A program made the translations under genes and the position numbers. The notes under the pieces are model-generated. The model was not told where the DNA came from. It searched no databases and was given only the letters and a program-made list of their open reading frames with translations. This document shows positions 1 through 8,223 of a DNA stretch of 51,323 nucleotides, piece by piece. The number at the start of each line of letters is the position of its first letter. The stretch's first letter is position 1. Source of the DNA: Bryobacterales bacterium (lineage in GTDB: Bacteria; Acidobacteriota; Terriglobia; Bryobacterales; Bryobacteraceae); contig JADLBD010000125.1 of assembly GCA_020847975.1 (NCBI GenBank), positions 1 through 51,323 on the forward strand. Direction: 5' to 3'.

Positions 1-334
1 AGGCAAACCACACCTTCATCGCCTGGTAATCCACCATCAGCATCCGCTGTTCCAAGCTCAGGCCGCCCACCTGAAATTGTGCCGCGTGCCGTAACAGGCC
101 CGTCAGCAACTGGTAGTCTTTCTCCAGAGACCGCTGTAGCGAGTCCATTCCGCCTTCGGCGACCGCGTGCTTCAGGTGCGCTCGAATGGCAGGGAACTCC
201 AACTGGTTCGCCGCGGCTACTTGCGTCGTGTAATCCTTCGCCGTCTTCGTGCTCAGGATCAGCAGACACGTGTAGCGGAACCAGTACAGGAACAGCAGTA
301 CGGAGAAACCGAGAATGACGATGCTCACAAACAT
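1..334 (-). CDS. Hypothetical membrane-anchored protein (3' part beyond the window)
   Basis: I do not recognise this family. The ATG at 334 begins MFVSIVILGFSVLLFLYW, a single hydrophobic N-terminal segment of about 20 residues. A Cys follows shortly after (RYTCLLIL), and then a charged, probably helical region (residues 30-110) that reads open to the window edge. The layout suggests a single-pass inner-membrane protein with a soluble domain on one side. A GGAG lies about 17 bases upstream of the ATG, which is further than ideal, so the start is tentative. At least 111 codons are present and the C-terminus is missing because the window ends. Confidence 0.55.
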   Translation of the reverse strand, partial: MFVSIVILGFSVLLFLYWFRYTCLLILSTKTAKDYTTQVAAANQLEFPAIRAHLKHAVAEGGMDSLQRSLEKDYQLLTGLLRHAAQFQVGGLSLEQRMLMVDYQAMKVWFA

Positions 335-410
335 GCGTTTCTAGAGATCTGCTCCATGTCAAAGATAACCGGGGTCGCACCGCAAGGCAAGCATTTCCAA
401 GGTACTAAGG

Positions 411-992
411 CTATTTTGTTGCGGTGTCCTCGGGATAATCCCTGAAGACCATGTTCGTGGGGGGAATATGCTTTTCCTGGCAGTGGGATAGGTAGAGACC
501 CCCGTAGCTCTTCGTGATATACTCCCCCTCCTCATACCCGAGTTTCTCCGCCGCCTCATCGATCCACTCAGCGCTCCCCTCCAACTCCAGATAGCATCCG
601 ATCGGTGTCTCATCCAGAGTCAGAATCCCGGCTCCGTCCGTGTATTCCGTGCGGTATTTCTCGTAACGGAAGACCGGATGATAGCCCAGCCGCTGAAGAA
701 TCAGGGAAGCGGCCCGCGCCTCGCCGAGGCTCACTTCGAGTTCCTCCCGGACTTTGTGTTTCCCCGCCTTTCCCGGTCCCTTGTAGGTGAGAATGGCATT
801 CCCGCCGGTTTCGCGCAGGCGCAGCAGGCACCCGCGGCCGCGCAGCGCGGCATCTCGGGTGTCATGCAGGACGTTCGATTCAAAGGCGCGGGGCGTCTTG
901 AGGCGAAAGGCGAGCGCATCAATTCGCCGTTTCACCTCTTCGAGGCTGGCAACGGGGAGTTTGATCTCGGTTTCGACGTTTCCCTGGGACAT
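411..992 (-). CDS. CYTH-domain protein (class IV adenylate cyclase / triphosphatase-like)
   Basis: This 193-aa protein belongs to the CYTH superfamily, which uses a metal-binding tunnel to act on triphosphates (CyaB-type cyclases, thiamine triphosphatases, inorganic triphosphatases). The family signature ExExK is visible close to the N-terminus as VETEIKLP. Alternating charged strands typical of the tunnel follow: LRLRETGG, LTYKGPG, REELEVSL, YRTEYTDG and CYLELEGSAEWID. Length fits the stand-alone CyaB/ThTPase class. An in-frame ATG at 1010 would add six residues; I prefer the ATG at 992 because the signature then sits at the usual distance from the start. The true substrate cannot be told from sequence; many bacterial members hydrolyse tripolyphosphate rather than make cAMP. 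Confidence 0.85.
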   Translation of the reverse strand: MSQGNVETEIKLPVASLEEVKRRIDALAFRLKTPRAFESNVLHDTRDAALRGRGCLLRLRETGGNAILTYKGPGKAGKHKVREELEVSLGEARAASLILQRLGYHPVFRYEKYRTEYTDGAGILTLDETPIGCYLELEGSAEWIDEAAEKLGYEEGEYITKSYGGLYLSHCQEKHIPPTNMVFRDYPEDTATK

Positions 993-1036
993 CGCGGTCA
1001 AGTGTAGCATCCATCCGGCGGCGGCTCGCGCCCGGA

Positions 1037-1789
1037 TTACGTGAGCATGAGTCCCCCGTCCACCGCGAAAGTCTGCCCCGTGACGAACGAGGCGCGCTCG
1101 CCCGCCAGCATGAGGGCGATCTCGGCTACCTCTTCAGGCTGCCCCACGTGCCGGACGGGCTGCCGGGCAAGATGTTCCCGCAGCCGGTAGTCATCCTTCC
1201 AGACATGGCTGCTCATTTCGGTTTGAATGAGACCCGGCGCAATGGCGTTGACGCGCACGCCATGGGGAGCAAGTTCGAGGGCGTACGAGCGGGTCATCAT
1301 GAGGACGGCGGCGTTCGTCATGGAGTAGAGCAGGTTGCAGGGCTCGGGGCGGAGGCCGGCGGTGGCGGCGATGTTGATGATGGCGCCGCTGCGGTGATCG
1401 CACATCGAGGGGGCCACCAGCCGGGTCATGCGGAACACGCTCTTGATGTTCATTTCCACCGTCCGGTCGAACTCCCCTTCGCCAAGCTCGAGAGCCGACC
1501 CGGTGAAGACATTGAGGGCCGCGTTGTTCACCAGAATGTCGATGCGGCCCTGTTCCTGAAGGATGGTTTCCACCATGCACTCCATCTCTTCAAGCCGCGT
1601 GACGTTGCACTGGATGGGGACGATGGAGCCGGGCAGCATTTCGTTGTCGAGCGCCACCTGCTCGAGCGTGTAGAGCTTGCGGCCGCAGATGACGACGGTG
1701 GCGCCCATGCGGGCGAAGGCTTCGGCAATGGCGCGTCCGATGCCGCGGCTGCCGCCGGTCACCAGCGCCACCTTGTCCTTCAGGCTCAT
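1037..1789 (-). CDS. SDR-family protein with altered catalytic residues
   Basis: This 250-aa protein has the classical short-chain dehydrogenase fold. It shows the cofactor motif TGGSRGIG at residues 11-18, NNA at 88-90, the structural Asn114 in EMNIKS, and the C-terminal AIAPGLIQTEM and VTGQTFAVDGG segments. The active site is unusual. By alignment with FabG-type enzymes, Tyr155 is kept, but the YxxxK Lys is Asn159 (YSMTN) and the catalytic Ser position is Ala142 (INIAATAG). NAD(P) binding is likely retained; normal oxidoreductase chemistry is doubtful. It is the last gene of a three-gene operon (DUF1080 > TIM-barrel isomerase > this gene), and its ATG overlaps the preceding stop as ATGA. 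A role in sugar or polyol metabolism is inferred from that context. Confidence 0.88.
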   Translation of the reverse strand: MSLKDKVALVTGGSRGIGRAIAEAFARMGATVVICGRKLYTLEQVALDNEMLPGSIVPIQCNVTRLEEMECMVETILQEQGRIDILVNNAALNVFTGSALELGEGEFDRTVEMNIKSVFRMTRLVAPSMCDHRSGAIINIAATAGLRPEPCNLLYSMTNAAVLMMTRSYALELAPHGVRVNAIAPGLIQTEMSSHVWKDDYRLREHLARQPVRHVGQPEEVAEIALMLAGERASFVTGQTFAVDGGLMLT

Positions 1790-2823
1790 AAGTGGAAGAA
1801 GTCTTGCACCCAGCGGGCGCTCGCCTCGAGATCCTCACGCTCGCGGCGGACGGCCTCCTCCTTGGGCGGGGGCGTGTAGGGGGAGGGCTTCCCTTTTTCC
1901 GCGATGGCAAGGAACCGGCTGAACTCCCAGGCGGGCGTCTTGCGGTAACCGTCCCAGAATTTGGGATCGTAGATGGCGTGCGTGCGCGGTCCGGTGACAA
2001 TGATCTCGAGCGACATGGCGCGCCCCGGGCACAGTTCGGCGTACTTGCGCACCCAGCCGGAGATATTCACATTGCCCTCCCCCATGCGCATCCAGCGGAC
2101 GGCGATCCCCTCGGGCGTCATCCACACGCCGCTGTCGCGGACGTGGCTGGTGAGGACATAAGGAGCCAGGGTCTCGAGCGTGAGGTGCGGGTCCTCGATG
2201 GCCCACACCGGGTTGCCCGAATCGAGACAGGCGCCGACGAAATCCTTGCCGGCTTCCTCGATCAGCGTTTTCAGCTCCCGGGCCTGCATGTCCCCGGCGT
2301 GGTTTTCGATGGCGATCCTGATGTTGGCGTCCTGAAACCGCGAACGCAGCGGACGGAGCACCTTCACGGTATTCTCGATGTGGCCGTCGATATCCGTCGA
2401 GCCCCCCGTCCGGTCCGCCATGGTTCCGAGGACGCAGCGAACGATGGGCGAGCCGGCATGTCCCGCGGCTTCCAGCATGCGGAGCAGTTGTTGGGACGCC
2501 GTGCCCTGGGCAGGGTCGAACGCCTTCGAGGAGGGACAAATCGAGCGCATTCCCAATTCGATCTCAATCCCTAGTCTTTCGGCATGTGCGCGTACTTGCT
2601 TTAGATGGGCCGGCTCCAAACTGCCGATAAAGCGGATTTCGGAGAAGTGGACCACCTTCGCCTTCCACCTGGCGCAGTAGTCCAGGTATTCAAAGGGGCT
2701 CCAGTTTTGGGAGCGGATGCTGAACAGATCGATGCCGAAGCGCACGGGGGATTTCCTTTCCTGGGCTTGCACAGAGGTGGAGAGGGCTGCGGCGGCCGTG
2801 GAGACGAACTTGCGGCGGTGCAT
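1786..2823 (-). CDS. Exported TIM-barrel sugar phosphate isomerase/epimerase-like protein
   Basis: This 345-aa protein resembles the xylose-isomerase-like TIM-barrel family (AP endonuclease family 2 fold). The N-terminus MHRRKFVSTAAAALSTSVQAQ has a twin-Arg-like and Ala-rich export signal, so it probably acts outside the cytoplasm, which is common for this family in Acidobacteriota and Planctomycetes. Metal-ligand-type strand ends are visible at HFSEIRF, IAIENHAGD, ACLDSGNPVW and HVRDSG. The ATG at 2823 is chosen because it starts directly with the signal and has GAGGG upstream; a TTG 15 bases further out is less likely. It starts 11 bases after the DUF1080 gene and overlaps the SDR gene by ATGA. 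Substrate unknown. Confidence 0.85.
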   Translation of the reverse strand: MHRRKFVSTAAAALSTSVQAQERKSPVRFGIDLFSIRSQNWSPFEYLDYCARWKAKVVHFSEIRFIGSLEPAHLKQVRAHAERLGIEIELGMRSICPSSKAFDPAQGTASQQLLRMLEAAGHAGSPIVRCVLGTMADRTGGSTDIDGHIENTVKVLRPLRSRFQDANIRIAIENHAGDMQARELKTLIEEAGKDFVGACLDSGNPVWAIEDPHLTLETLAPYVLTSHVRDSGVWMTPEGIAVRWMRMGEGNVNISGWVRKYAELCPGRAMSLEIIVTGPRTHAIYDPKFWDGYRKTPAWEFSRFLAIAEKGKPSPYTPPPKEEAVRREREDLEASARWVQDFFHL

Positions 2824-2834
2824 CCGGTGGGCCC

Positions 2835-3755
2835 TCAATGCGTCAGGGGCGTGAGCACGAGTTTGCGAAATTCGACGCTTCCGTGGTCGCCCTGAAGGAT
2901 CAGCGGTCCCGGTTCACCCTCGTTGGGGTCGACGGCGACGGCGGTGAGGCCGTCGATTTGCCCCTTGTCGATAATCTTCTTGCCGTTCAGGACCACGGTG
3001 ACGGTTCGTCCCACCAGGCGGATGTGGTACGTCTGCCACTCGCCGGCCGGCTTGCTTGCGTTGACGCTGGGGACGATGCGGCTGTACAGGGCGCCGTTTG
3101 AATGCACGTCCGGCGGGCGGCCGTAGTCTTCGAGAATCTGCACTTCATAGCGGCCGCGCAGGCCGATGCCGCTGTTGCTGTGGGGGCCGACGCGGAATTC
3201 GGCATCGAGTTCGAAGTTCCAGAATTTGCCGCCCGTGATGAGGTTATTCGCCTTCGGAGTGTTGGTGAGCACGCCGTTCTCCACCTTCCAGCCGAGGGGA
3301 ATGTCGGGGATCAGCGGCTTCCAGCCGCTCATGTCCTTGCCGTTGAACAGGCTGATGGGTGCGCCTTTCTTCCACGTGCCGTCCTCTTTATCACGGATGA
3401 CGGGGGCGCGAACGCCGGTGAAGGTGAGCTTTTGCTTTCCGTCCTCCTCGAAGACGCCTTCCAGCCGGTCCCCGGCCAGCTTTGCCTTGTAGACCAGGTG
3501 CCGGCCCTCATGGCTGAAGCCGAAGGTGAGATGGTCACCCTGAACGGAAATCTCCTCGATGGGATTCAACGCGCCGCCGAAGGCGCTGATGAATGTTCCT
3601 TTGGGATGGGGTGTGCCGGCGCCCTCGATTCCGAGCCACCAGGCGCGGCTGCGCGGCTCGCCTTTCACGGTGATGTCCCACCGGCCGTTGAATCCTGGAC
3701 CCGCTGCCAGCAGGGACCACAGGGCGAAAAATGAGGGAATGAAGACAAGTCGCAT
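2835..3755 (-). CDS. DUF1080 (3-keto-disaccharide hydrolase-like) exported protein
   Basis: This 306-aa protein starts at the ATG at 3755 with an AAAGGAAAG ribosome site and a Sec signal (MRLVFIPSFFALWSLLAAG). After an N-terminal beta domain (about 20-125), the DUF1080 concanavalin-like domain is recognisable: SLFNGKDMSGWK, WKVENGVLTN, FELDAEFRV, NSGIGLRGRYEVQILEDYG, GEWQTYHIRLVGRTVTVVLNGK and LQGDHGSVEFRKLVL. Family members bind or cleave carbohydrates, and some are reported as 3-keto-glycoside hydrolases. It is the first gene of the operon with the TIM-barrel isomerase and the SDR, a combination that fits a periplasmic sugar-modification route. The longer ORF that continues upstream of this ATG is an antisense shadow of the next gene. 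Confidence 0.9.
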   Translation of the reverse strand: MRLVFIPSFFALWSLLAAGPGFNGRWDITVKGEPRSRAWWLGIEGAGTPHPKGTFISAFGGALNPIEEISVQGDHLTFGFSHEGRHLVYKAKLAGDRLEGVFEEDGKQKLTFTGVRAPVIRDKEDGTWKKGAPISLFNGKDMSGWKPLIPDIPLGWKVENGVLTNTPKANNLITGGKFWNFELDAEFRVGPHSNSGIGLRGRYEVQILEDYGRPPDVHSNGALYSRIVPSVNASKPAGEWQTYHIRLVGRTVTVVLNGKKIIDKGQIDGLTAVAVDPNEGEPGPLILQGDHGSVEFRKLVLTPLTH

Positions 3756-3842
3756 TGGGCTTTCCTTTTGCTCATTTTGACAGATGCCGCCCGGGTGATG
3801 GACTCGGCGCGCAGTTTTGCGCATTATTGATTGGGGAGACCT

Positions 3843-4655
3843 ATGCCGGAATTCGACAGCCAGCGCGTGGTTCGGCAGTTCATTGACTCCGAGCACTATG
3901 ACTCGAGCCTTTGGGCGAAGGATCGCAACGACGGCGGCAACCTGTGCGCCACGCTGCGCATCAAGGTGCACATGCGCGCGGTGGAGATGAAGAACGGGCC
4001 TTGCACCGGCTACTACCAGGAAGAGGACGACCGCTTCGGCGCCGAGGCGTGGGACCGCATGCTGTGGGAGGCCTGGCAGCGCGAGTACAAGAGCGTAATC
4101 GAGGACTTCTGGGCCTGGAAATACTGGCTGATCACGCCCGATGATTACGACAAACTCGACGAAGCCTACATGCGCCCGAATATCCGCTGCCACCTGGATA
4201 TCGAAATGGTGCCCCACCCCGGCGGCGCGCATGTGATTTTCAACGTCATCCGCGTGGCGGATTATCGCGTCAACCGGATGTTTGCCGGCGGGCCCGGATT
4301 CACTGGCTGGCTGGCCGATGTGGGGCGCGGCAGCGACCCGGACTCCGAGGCGCGCCTCATGCTGATCGACGACGTGGCGCATCTGTTCGCCATGCCGCAT
4401 GAGGGACGGGAATTCACCAACCTGAACCGCTATTTCCGCATGCAGACCGCCATCATCGGCACGGGCGCGCTGACGTACAAAGGCCATGGAGCGCACATGA
4501 CCGAAAACCTCATCGGGCCCGTGCACACGCGCCAGATCTGGCATGCTCTCCCGTGGCAGAAGGCGATGGAGAAGCATACCGGTGTTCCGGCGGAAGATTG
4601 GAAAGTGGTCACGACGCGGGTGGGGCCGAAGAAGATCGAGAAGAAGCCCGCCTAG
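3843..4655 (+). CDS. Unrecognised 270-aa cytoplasmic protein
   Basis: I do not recognise this family. The ATG at 3843 follows GGGGAG at good spacing. The protein has no signal peptide or membrane segment. It is rich in Trp and Tyr in its first half (WDRMLWEAWQREY, DFWAWKYWL), then has a beta-rich middle (CHLDIEMVPHPGGAHVIFNVIRVADYRV) and a basic C-terminus. It stands alone on the plus strand between two minus-strand operons, and its TAG stop overlaps the convergent barrel gene's stop in the palindrome CTAG. Codon use matches the neighbours, so it is likely a real gene of the resident genome. No function is proposed. Confidence 0.8.
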   Translation: MPEFDSQRVVRQFIDSEHYDSSLWAKDRNDGGNLCATLRIKVHMRAVEMKNGPCTGYYQEEDDRFGAEAWDRMLWEAWQREYKSVIEDFWAWKYWLITPDDYDKLDEAYMRPNIRCHLDIEMVPHPGGAHVIFNVIRVADYRVNRMFAGGPGFTGWLADVGRGSDPDSEARLMLIDDVAHLFAMPHEGREFTNLNRYFRMQTAIIGTGALTYKGHGAHMTENLIGPVHTRQIWHALPWQKAMEKHTGVPAEDWKVVTTRVGPKKIEKKPA

Positions 4656-5730
4656 TGTTTGCCCGCCCAGGATAGCGGCGTGTAGGAAGTCACCAGTTGC
4701 AGGGTGAAGGCATTGGCTTGCGCGCCGCGAATCGTAGGGCCCTGCTGGATGGTGTAGCCTGCCTTCAGCGTCTGGTAGGAGTTGGGGCGGTACCCGATGG
4801 CGGCCTCGAAGACTTCGCGCCCAGGGAAGGCGCTGGCCCGCAGATACGAGGTTCGGACGGCAACATACCAGCGGGGTGGAGCACCCTGCGCGCTTCCGCG
4901 TAGCCCGTGTGTTGATGAAACGTGGGGATGGCGCGGTAATCCATCTGGAAGCGCTGCCATTCTCCGTTGAAGTTCCAGTGGCCGTAGCCCCATTGCACGT
5001 CGATGCCGAGTCCGGAGGCCGGCAACTGGCGAGGATCGGCTTCGCCGCGGCGATAGAAGCGGTACGCATCGTGCAAATAGGGCCCGCGATAGGCGGAGAT
5101 CCCAACGCGCAATCCCTGCCGCAAGGTGTAGCCCGCGCCTCCGGCCCAGCCTCCGAACTGGTAGTCGTCAAACACGCTGCGCCGGTTCGCCGGTGACGAG
5201 TTCGTGAACTGCGCCCGGGCGTCGAACTTTCCCAGATTTACGTCCACCTGCGCGCCCGGCAGCCCGAGTGTGGTCACAGGCTTGTAGTAGTAGCCGTATG
5301 CCGGCGGCATGTCGATGAGCGGGTTGAGGGCATCGTCGTAGCGCAACAGAAAGGAGCCGAATGCGGAGGAGAGCTGGCCCACACGAAATACCAATGAGCG
5401 ATTTTTCCAAAAGCGGGAGTAGCTCAAATGGGCTTGCAGGACGTCGGCTTTCACGCCATAGCCTTGGGTGGAATACTCTTCGCTGAAGTAAGGCCGGGAG
5501 CGGACCTGGATGGCTCCGGAGACGGCCCAATTTCTGCTCAGCTTCCAGGTGGGGTAGAGCAGCGAGCGAAAGCCGCCGGAGACAGGGCCTCCGTTGCGGG
5601 GCGCCGCTTCAAGAAGAGGAGAAGAGAACAGAGACGCGCTGAGGGTGGTGCGCAATTCGAAGCCCGAATCGGCCTCCTGTGCGGCAAGGGCACAGGGAAG
5701 AAGACACAAGACGAGACCCCGCGGTTTCAT
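4652..5730 (-). pseudogene. Outer-membrane beta-barrel protein, frameshifted
   Basis: The ATG at 5730 gives a Sec signal (MKPRGLVLCLLPCALAAQ) followed by amphipathic strands with aromatic girdle residues (YPTWKLSRNWAVSGAIQV, FRVGQLSSAFG, GYYYKPVTTLG, GAGYTLRQGLRVGISAYRG), typical of a porin-like barrel. The frame is lost near 4873-4876, after YAEARRV. From there a second frame continues the barrel (PRWYVAVRTSYLRA, FEAAIGYRP, LQLVTSYTPL) to a TAG at 4652. Adding one C to the four-C run there (GGGG at 4873-4876 on the plus strand) rejoins the frames, giving about 359 aa. It may be a sequencing error, a true mutation or a slippery site. It is the last gene after the HD-GYP gene (ATGA overlap). 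Confidence 0.75.
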
Positions 5731-7412
5731 GGCGTGGCTTCTCTTGCCGGCAGGCCCGCGGATGTTTCGCCCACCGCCTCGGCCAATTTTTGGATGGACG
5801 AGGTCTCCGCGGCCGGCGCGGGAAGCGGCTGTCGGCCAATCCCCGGCAGTTGGGCGAATGCCGCCACGATCTCCGCATCGAACTGCGATCCCGCATTCTG
5901 CTCGAGCACATGGATCGCCTGCTCGTGGCGCATTCCCTTGCGGTAAGGGCGATCGGAAGTCATCGCGTCATAGGCGTCCGCCACGTGGATGATGCGCGCA
6001 TCGAGCGGGGTCCGGGCGCCTTTTTGGCCATGCGGATAGCCGCTGCCGTCCCAGTTTTCGTGGTGGAGTTCCACTGCGTCGAGGTACGGCTGAAAGCCCT
6101 GGACGGCCTCGAGAATGCGGCGGCCGATGGTAGGGTGTTCCCGGATGATCGCGAACTCTTCGGCGGTGAGTTTGCCGGGCTTTTGCAGGACGGCGTCCGC
6201 GATTCCGATCTTGCCGATGTCGTGGAGCAGGGCGCCTACGCGAATGCGCTCGAGTTGTTCCTCGGGCGCCTGCACGGCTTGCGCGATGGCGCAGGAATAC
6301 TCGCTCACGCGGCGGCTATGGCCCGCCGTGTAGTGATCCCGCGCGTCCAGGGCATTGGCGAGAGAGGTGGTGAATTCGACATAGGCATGGTGCAGCCTGT
6401 TTCTCGCTTCGCGAATGGCGGCTGCCGCCTGATTGAAACTGGCGGTGAGGTCGCGGATCTCCTGGATGGATGCCGGACGGGCTTCCAACTCCGGGAGCAA
6501 CCCGGTCTGTTCGCTCTGCTTGAGATGGGAGACGAAAGCGGCGATAGGCCGGACAATGGAGCGCGACGAAAGGAAACTGACCACAAGCGCCGCCAGCAGG
6601 GCGCCGGCGCCGGCGGTGAGGAACACGTTTCGCAGGATTGCCTGCACCGGAGCGCTGGCGCGGTCGGCATTTTGCAGGCTGCGCAGCACGTATCCGTCGC
6701 CGAATTCGAGGCTGTTCATGGGAAGGGAAATGTAGGCCTCGTTGCCGATCCGGACCTCGCATTCCTCCCTGCCGCGGCAGCTTTGGAGCGCGAACTCCAC
6801 CGCGGCGGGGGCGGCGCCGCGAAGGCTCGATTGAACCACCCGGCCCTTCCGGGTAAGCACCGCGGGCGTGCTGAACTCGGAGAAGTCGAAGTGTTCGCCC
6901 ACGGAGAGGATGCCGAGATTCTCATCTCCCTGGTCGATGGGGGTGGAGGCTACCTGGTAGGTGTTGCCGTTGATGCTCGCGAATCCGTGTGCGGCTGCCT
7001 TTGACCCGCCCGCGTCCATAGGGACGAAGTCACTTCCTTTCCGGATGACGCCGGCCAAGGCGGAGCCCTCGGGGTTCGACACCAGAAGGAAATCGAAGCC
7101 GAGGTTCTCGCACATTTCCCTCAGTTGGTCCTCCACCGTGAGCCGCGCCGGCGTACTCGACGGCTCGGCCAGAAGCAACTGGAGACCCGCCTTGAGGCTC
7201 GGATTCTCGCTGAGGACGCGCAGGAACCGGCGATTGTGCAGTTCGCCGCGGGCGCGGATCCGGGCAATCGAGGCGTGCGTTTGCCGCAGCGAGGAGAGCA
7301 GCCCGTCACGGACGGTCCACGCCACGGTCTGCTGGATCGCCCAGAAACTCCCCAGCAGGAGAAGCGAAAAGGGGAGGGAAGAGATCAGAAACGTGCGGGT
7401 TGCGAAGCGCAT
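5727..7412 (-). CDS. Membrane-bound HD-GYP cyclic-di-GMP phosphodiesterase
   Basis: This 561-aa protein has an N-terminal membrane segment (about 8-30), a periplasmic sensor region (about 31-255, cache-like, with two Cys at CRGREEC), a second membrane segment (about 262-282), a HAMP-like linker (about 283-340) and a complete HD-GYP domain. The catalytic motifs are intact: HDIGKIG with His397/Asp398, EHPTIG, HHENWDGSGYP at 450-460, and IIHVADAYDAMTSDRPYR. Enzymes of this type degrade cyclic-di-GMP, so this protein should couple an envelope signal to c-di-GMP level. The ATG at 7412 lies 2 bases after the cupredoxin gene, and the stop overlaps the barrel gene by ATGA. Co-translation with an exported cupredoxin and an outer-membrane barrel suggests the input is sensed in the envelope. 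Confidence 0.93.
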   Translation of the reverse strand: MRFATRTFLISSLPFSLLLLGSFWAIQQTVAWTVRDGLLSSLRQTHASIARIRARGELHNRRFLRVLSENPSLKAGLQLLLAEPSSTPARLTVEDQLREMCENLGFDFLLVSNPEGSALAGVIRKGSDFVPMDAGGSKAAAHGFASINGNTYQVASTPIDQGDENLGILSVGEHFDFSEFSTPAVLTRKGRVVQSSLRGAAPAAVEFALQSCRGREECEVRIGNEAYISLPMNSLEFGDGYVLRSLQNADRASAPVQAILRNVFLTAGAGALLAALVVSFLSSRSIVRPIAAFVSHLKQSEQTGLLPELEARPASIQEIRDLTASFNQAAAAIREARNRLHHAYVEFTTSLANALDARDHYTAGHSRRVSEYSCAIAQAVQAPEEQLERIRVGALLHDIGKIGIADAVLQKPGKLTAEEFAIIREHPTIGRRILEAVQGFQPYLDAVELHHENWDGSGYPHGQKGARTPLDARIIHVADAYDAMTSDRPYRKGMRHEQAIHVLEQNAGSQFDAEIVAAFAQLPGIGRQPLPAPAAETSSIQKLAEAVGETSAGLPAREATP

Positions 7413-7414
7413 GC

Positions 7415-8083
7415 TTACCTTCGGGCGAGGACCGAGCCGTCTTCAGCGAGAGGGATCTGGAATTCCACTGCCGCGCCGTGTTGTGCGGTCACCTGCACCT
7501 GCTTGCGGAAAAAACTCGCCGCCTTGTGCCATGCCACGATGGTGTAATTGCCCGGCGGCACACCCGTGAGGCGGAAACTGCCGTCCCGGGCGGCTTTTGT
7601 GTTCCATTCATTGGGCGTGACCACAATGACTGCGCCCATGTTCGGGTGCAGGTGGCAGTTGACGAACACAACGCCGGGTTTGGGAAATTGTACGGTGCGC
7701 GTCTGGTTGCGCGGATAGTTGCCGAGGTCAAAGGATTTCGGCTTCGAGAGAGAGAAAACGTTGTGGAAGATGGGATCGAAATTGGGGAACGAGACGGTCG
7801 AGCCGGCGGGGATCACCAAAGTGTCCGGCACGAAGCGACGGTTTTTCTGATCCATGGTGGCCGTGAGCGGGTTCGAGGGGCGCCGGCCTTCCAGATAGAT
7901 CACCACACGCTCGCGCTCGAATGCCAAATCGCCAGTGGGGGCATCCCCCCTTAATTCCACGGCTACGCCGCGCTGATAAGCGCTGGTTGGAGCCGTCACC
8001 CGGCGTTTGGTGAGTTTGCGCTGAATCACCACCGTGCCCTCAATCTCGCTTCCGAATAAGGCCGGTGCGCACACCGGCAGCAA
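7415..8083 (-). CDS. Exported plastocyanin-like cupredoxin
   Basis: The product (about 222 aa) has a hydrophobic N-terminus ending ALFG, a cupredoxin core, and a C-terminal beta-sandwich (DGSFRLTGVPPGNYTIVAWH) resembling a carboxypeptidase-regulatory fold. Type 1 copper ligands are readable: His in FHNVFS, then Cys, His and Met in VNCHLHPNMG. The start is uncertain: no ATG lies in frame between the upstream stop and this region. I give the TTG at 8083; a CTG at 8107 would add a fuller signal peptide. An ATG at about 8153 in another frame would join only if one T of the TTT run near 8112 were absent. It is the first gene of the operon with the HD-GYP protein and the barrel, and is probably periplasmic. 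Confidence 0.8.
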   Translation of the reverse strand: MLPVCAPALFGSEIEGTVVIQRKLTKRRVTAPTSAYQRGVAVELRGDAPTGDLAFERERVVIYLEGRRPSNPLTATMDQKNRRFVPDTLVIPAGSTVSFPNFDPIFHNVFSLSKPKSFDLGNYPRNQTRTVQFPKPGVVFVNCHLHPNMGAVIVVTPNEWNTKAARDGSFRLTGVPPGNYTIVAWHKAASFFRKQVQVTAQHGAAVEFQIPLAEDGSVLARR

Positions 8084-8223
8084 GAGAGCAAAGTAGAGAT
8101 GGCCCAGCTTAGGCTGTAAACCCTAACCGCAAGCAAGGTCTTTCCGTCTTCATTTGAAGCTAGGCTCGGGCCGCTCCAAAGGCAGGCAGCCGTATGCCAG
8201 AATAGGCCCAAAAGGAGTACTGC

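Noticed and set aside
2835..5171. A 778-codon minus-strand frame
   Set aside because: Only its last 306 codons are real (DUF1080, from the ATG at 3755). The rest is antisense to the gene at 3843-4655, has Arg/Pro/His-rich nonsense composition, and lacks a start signal.
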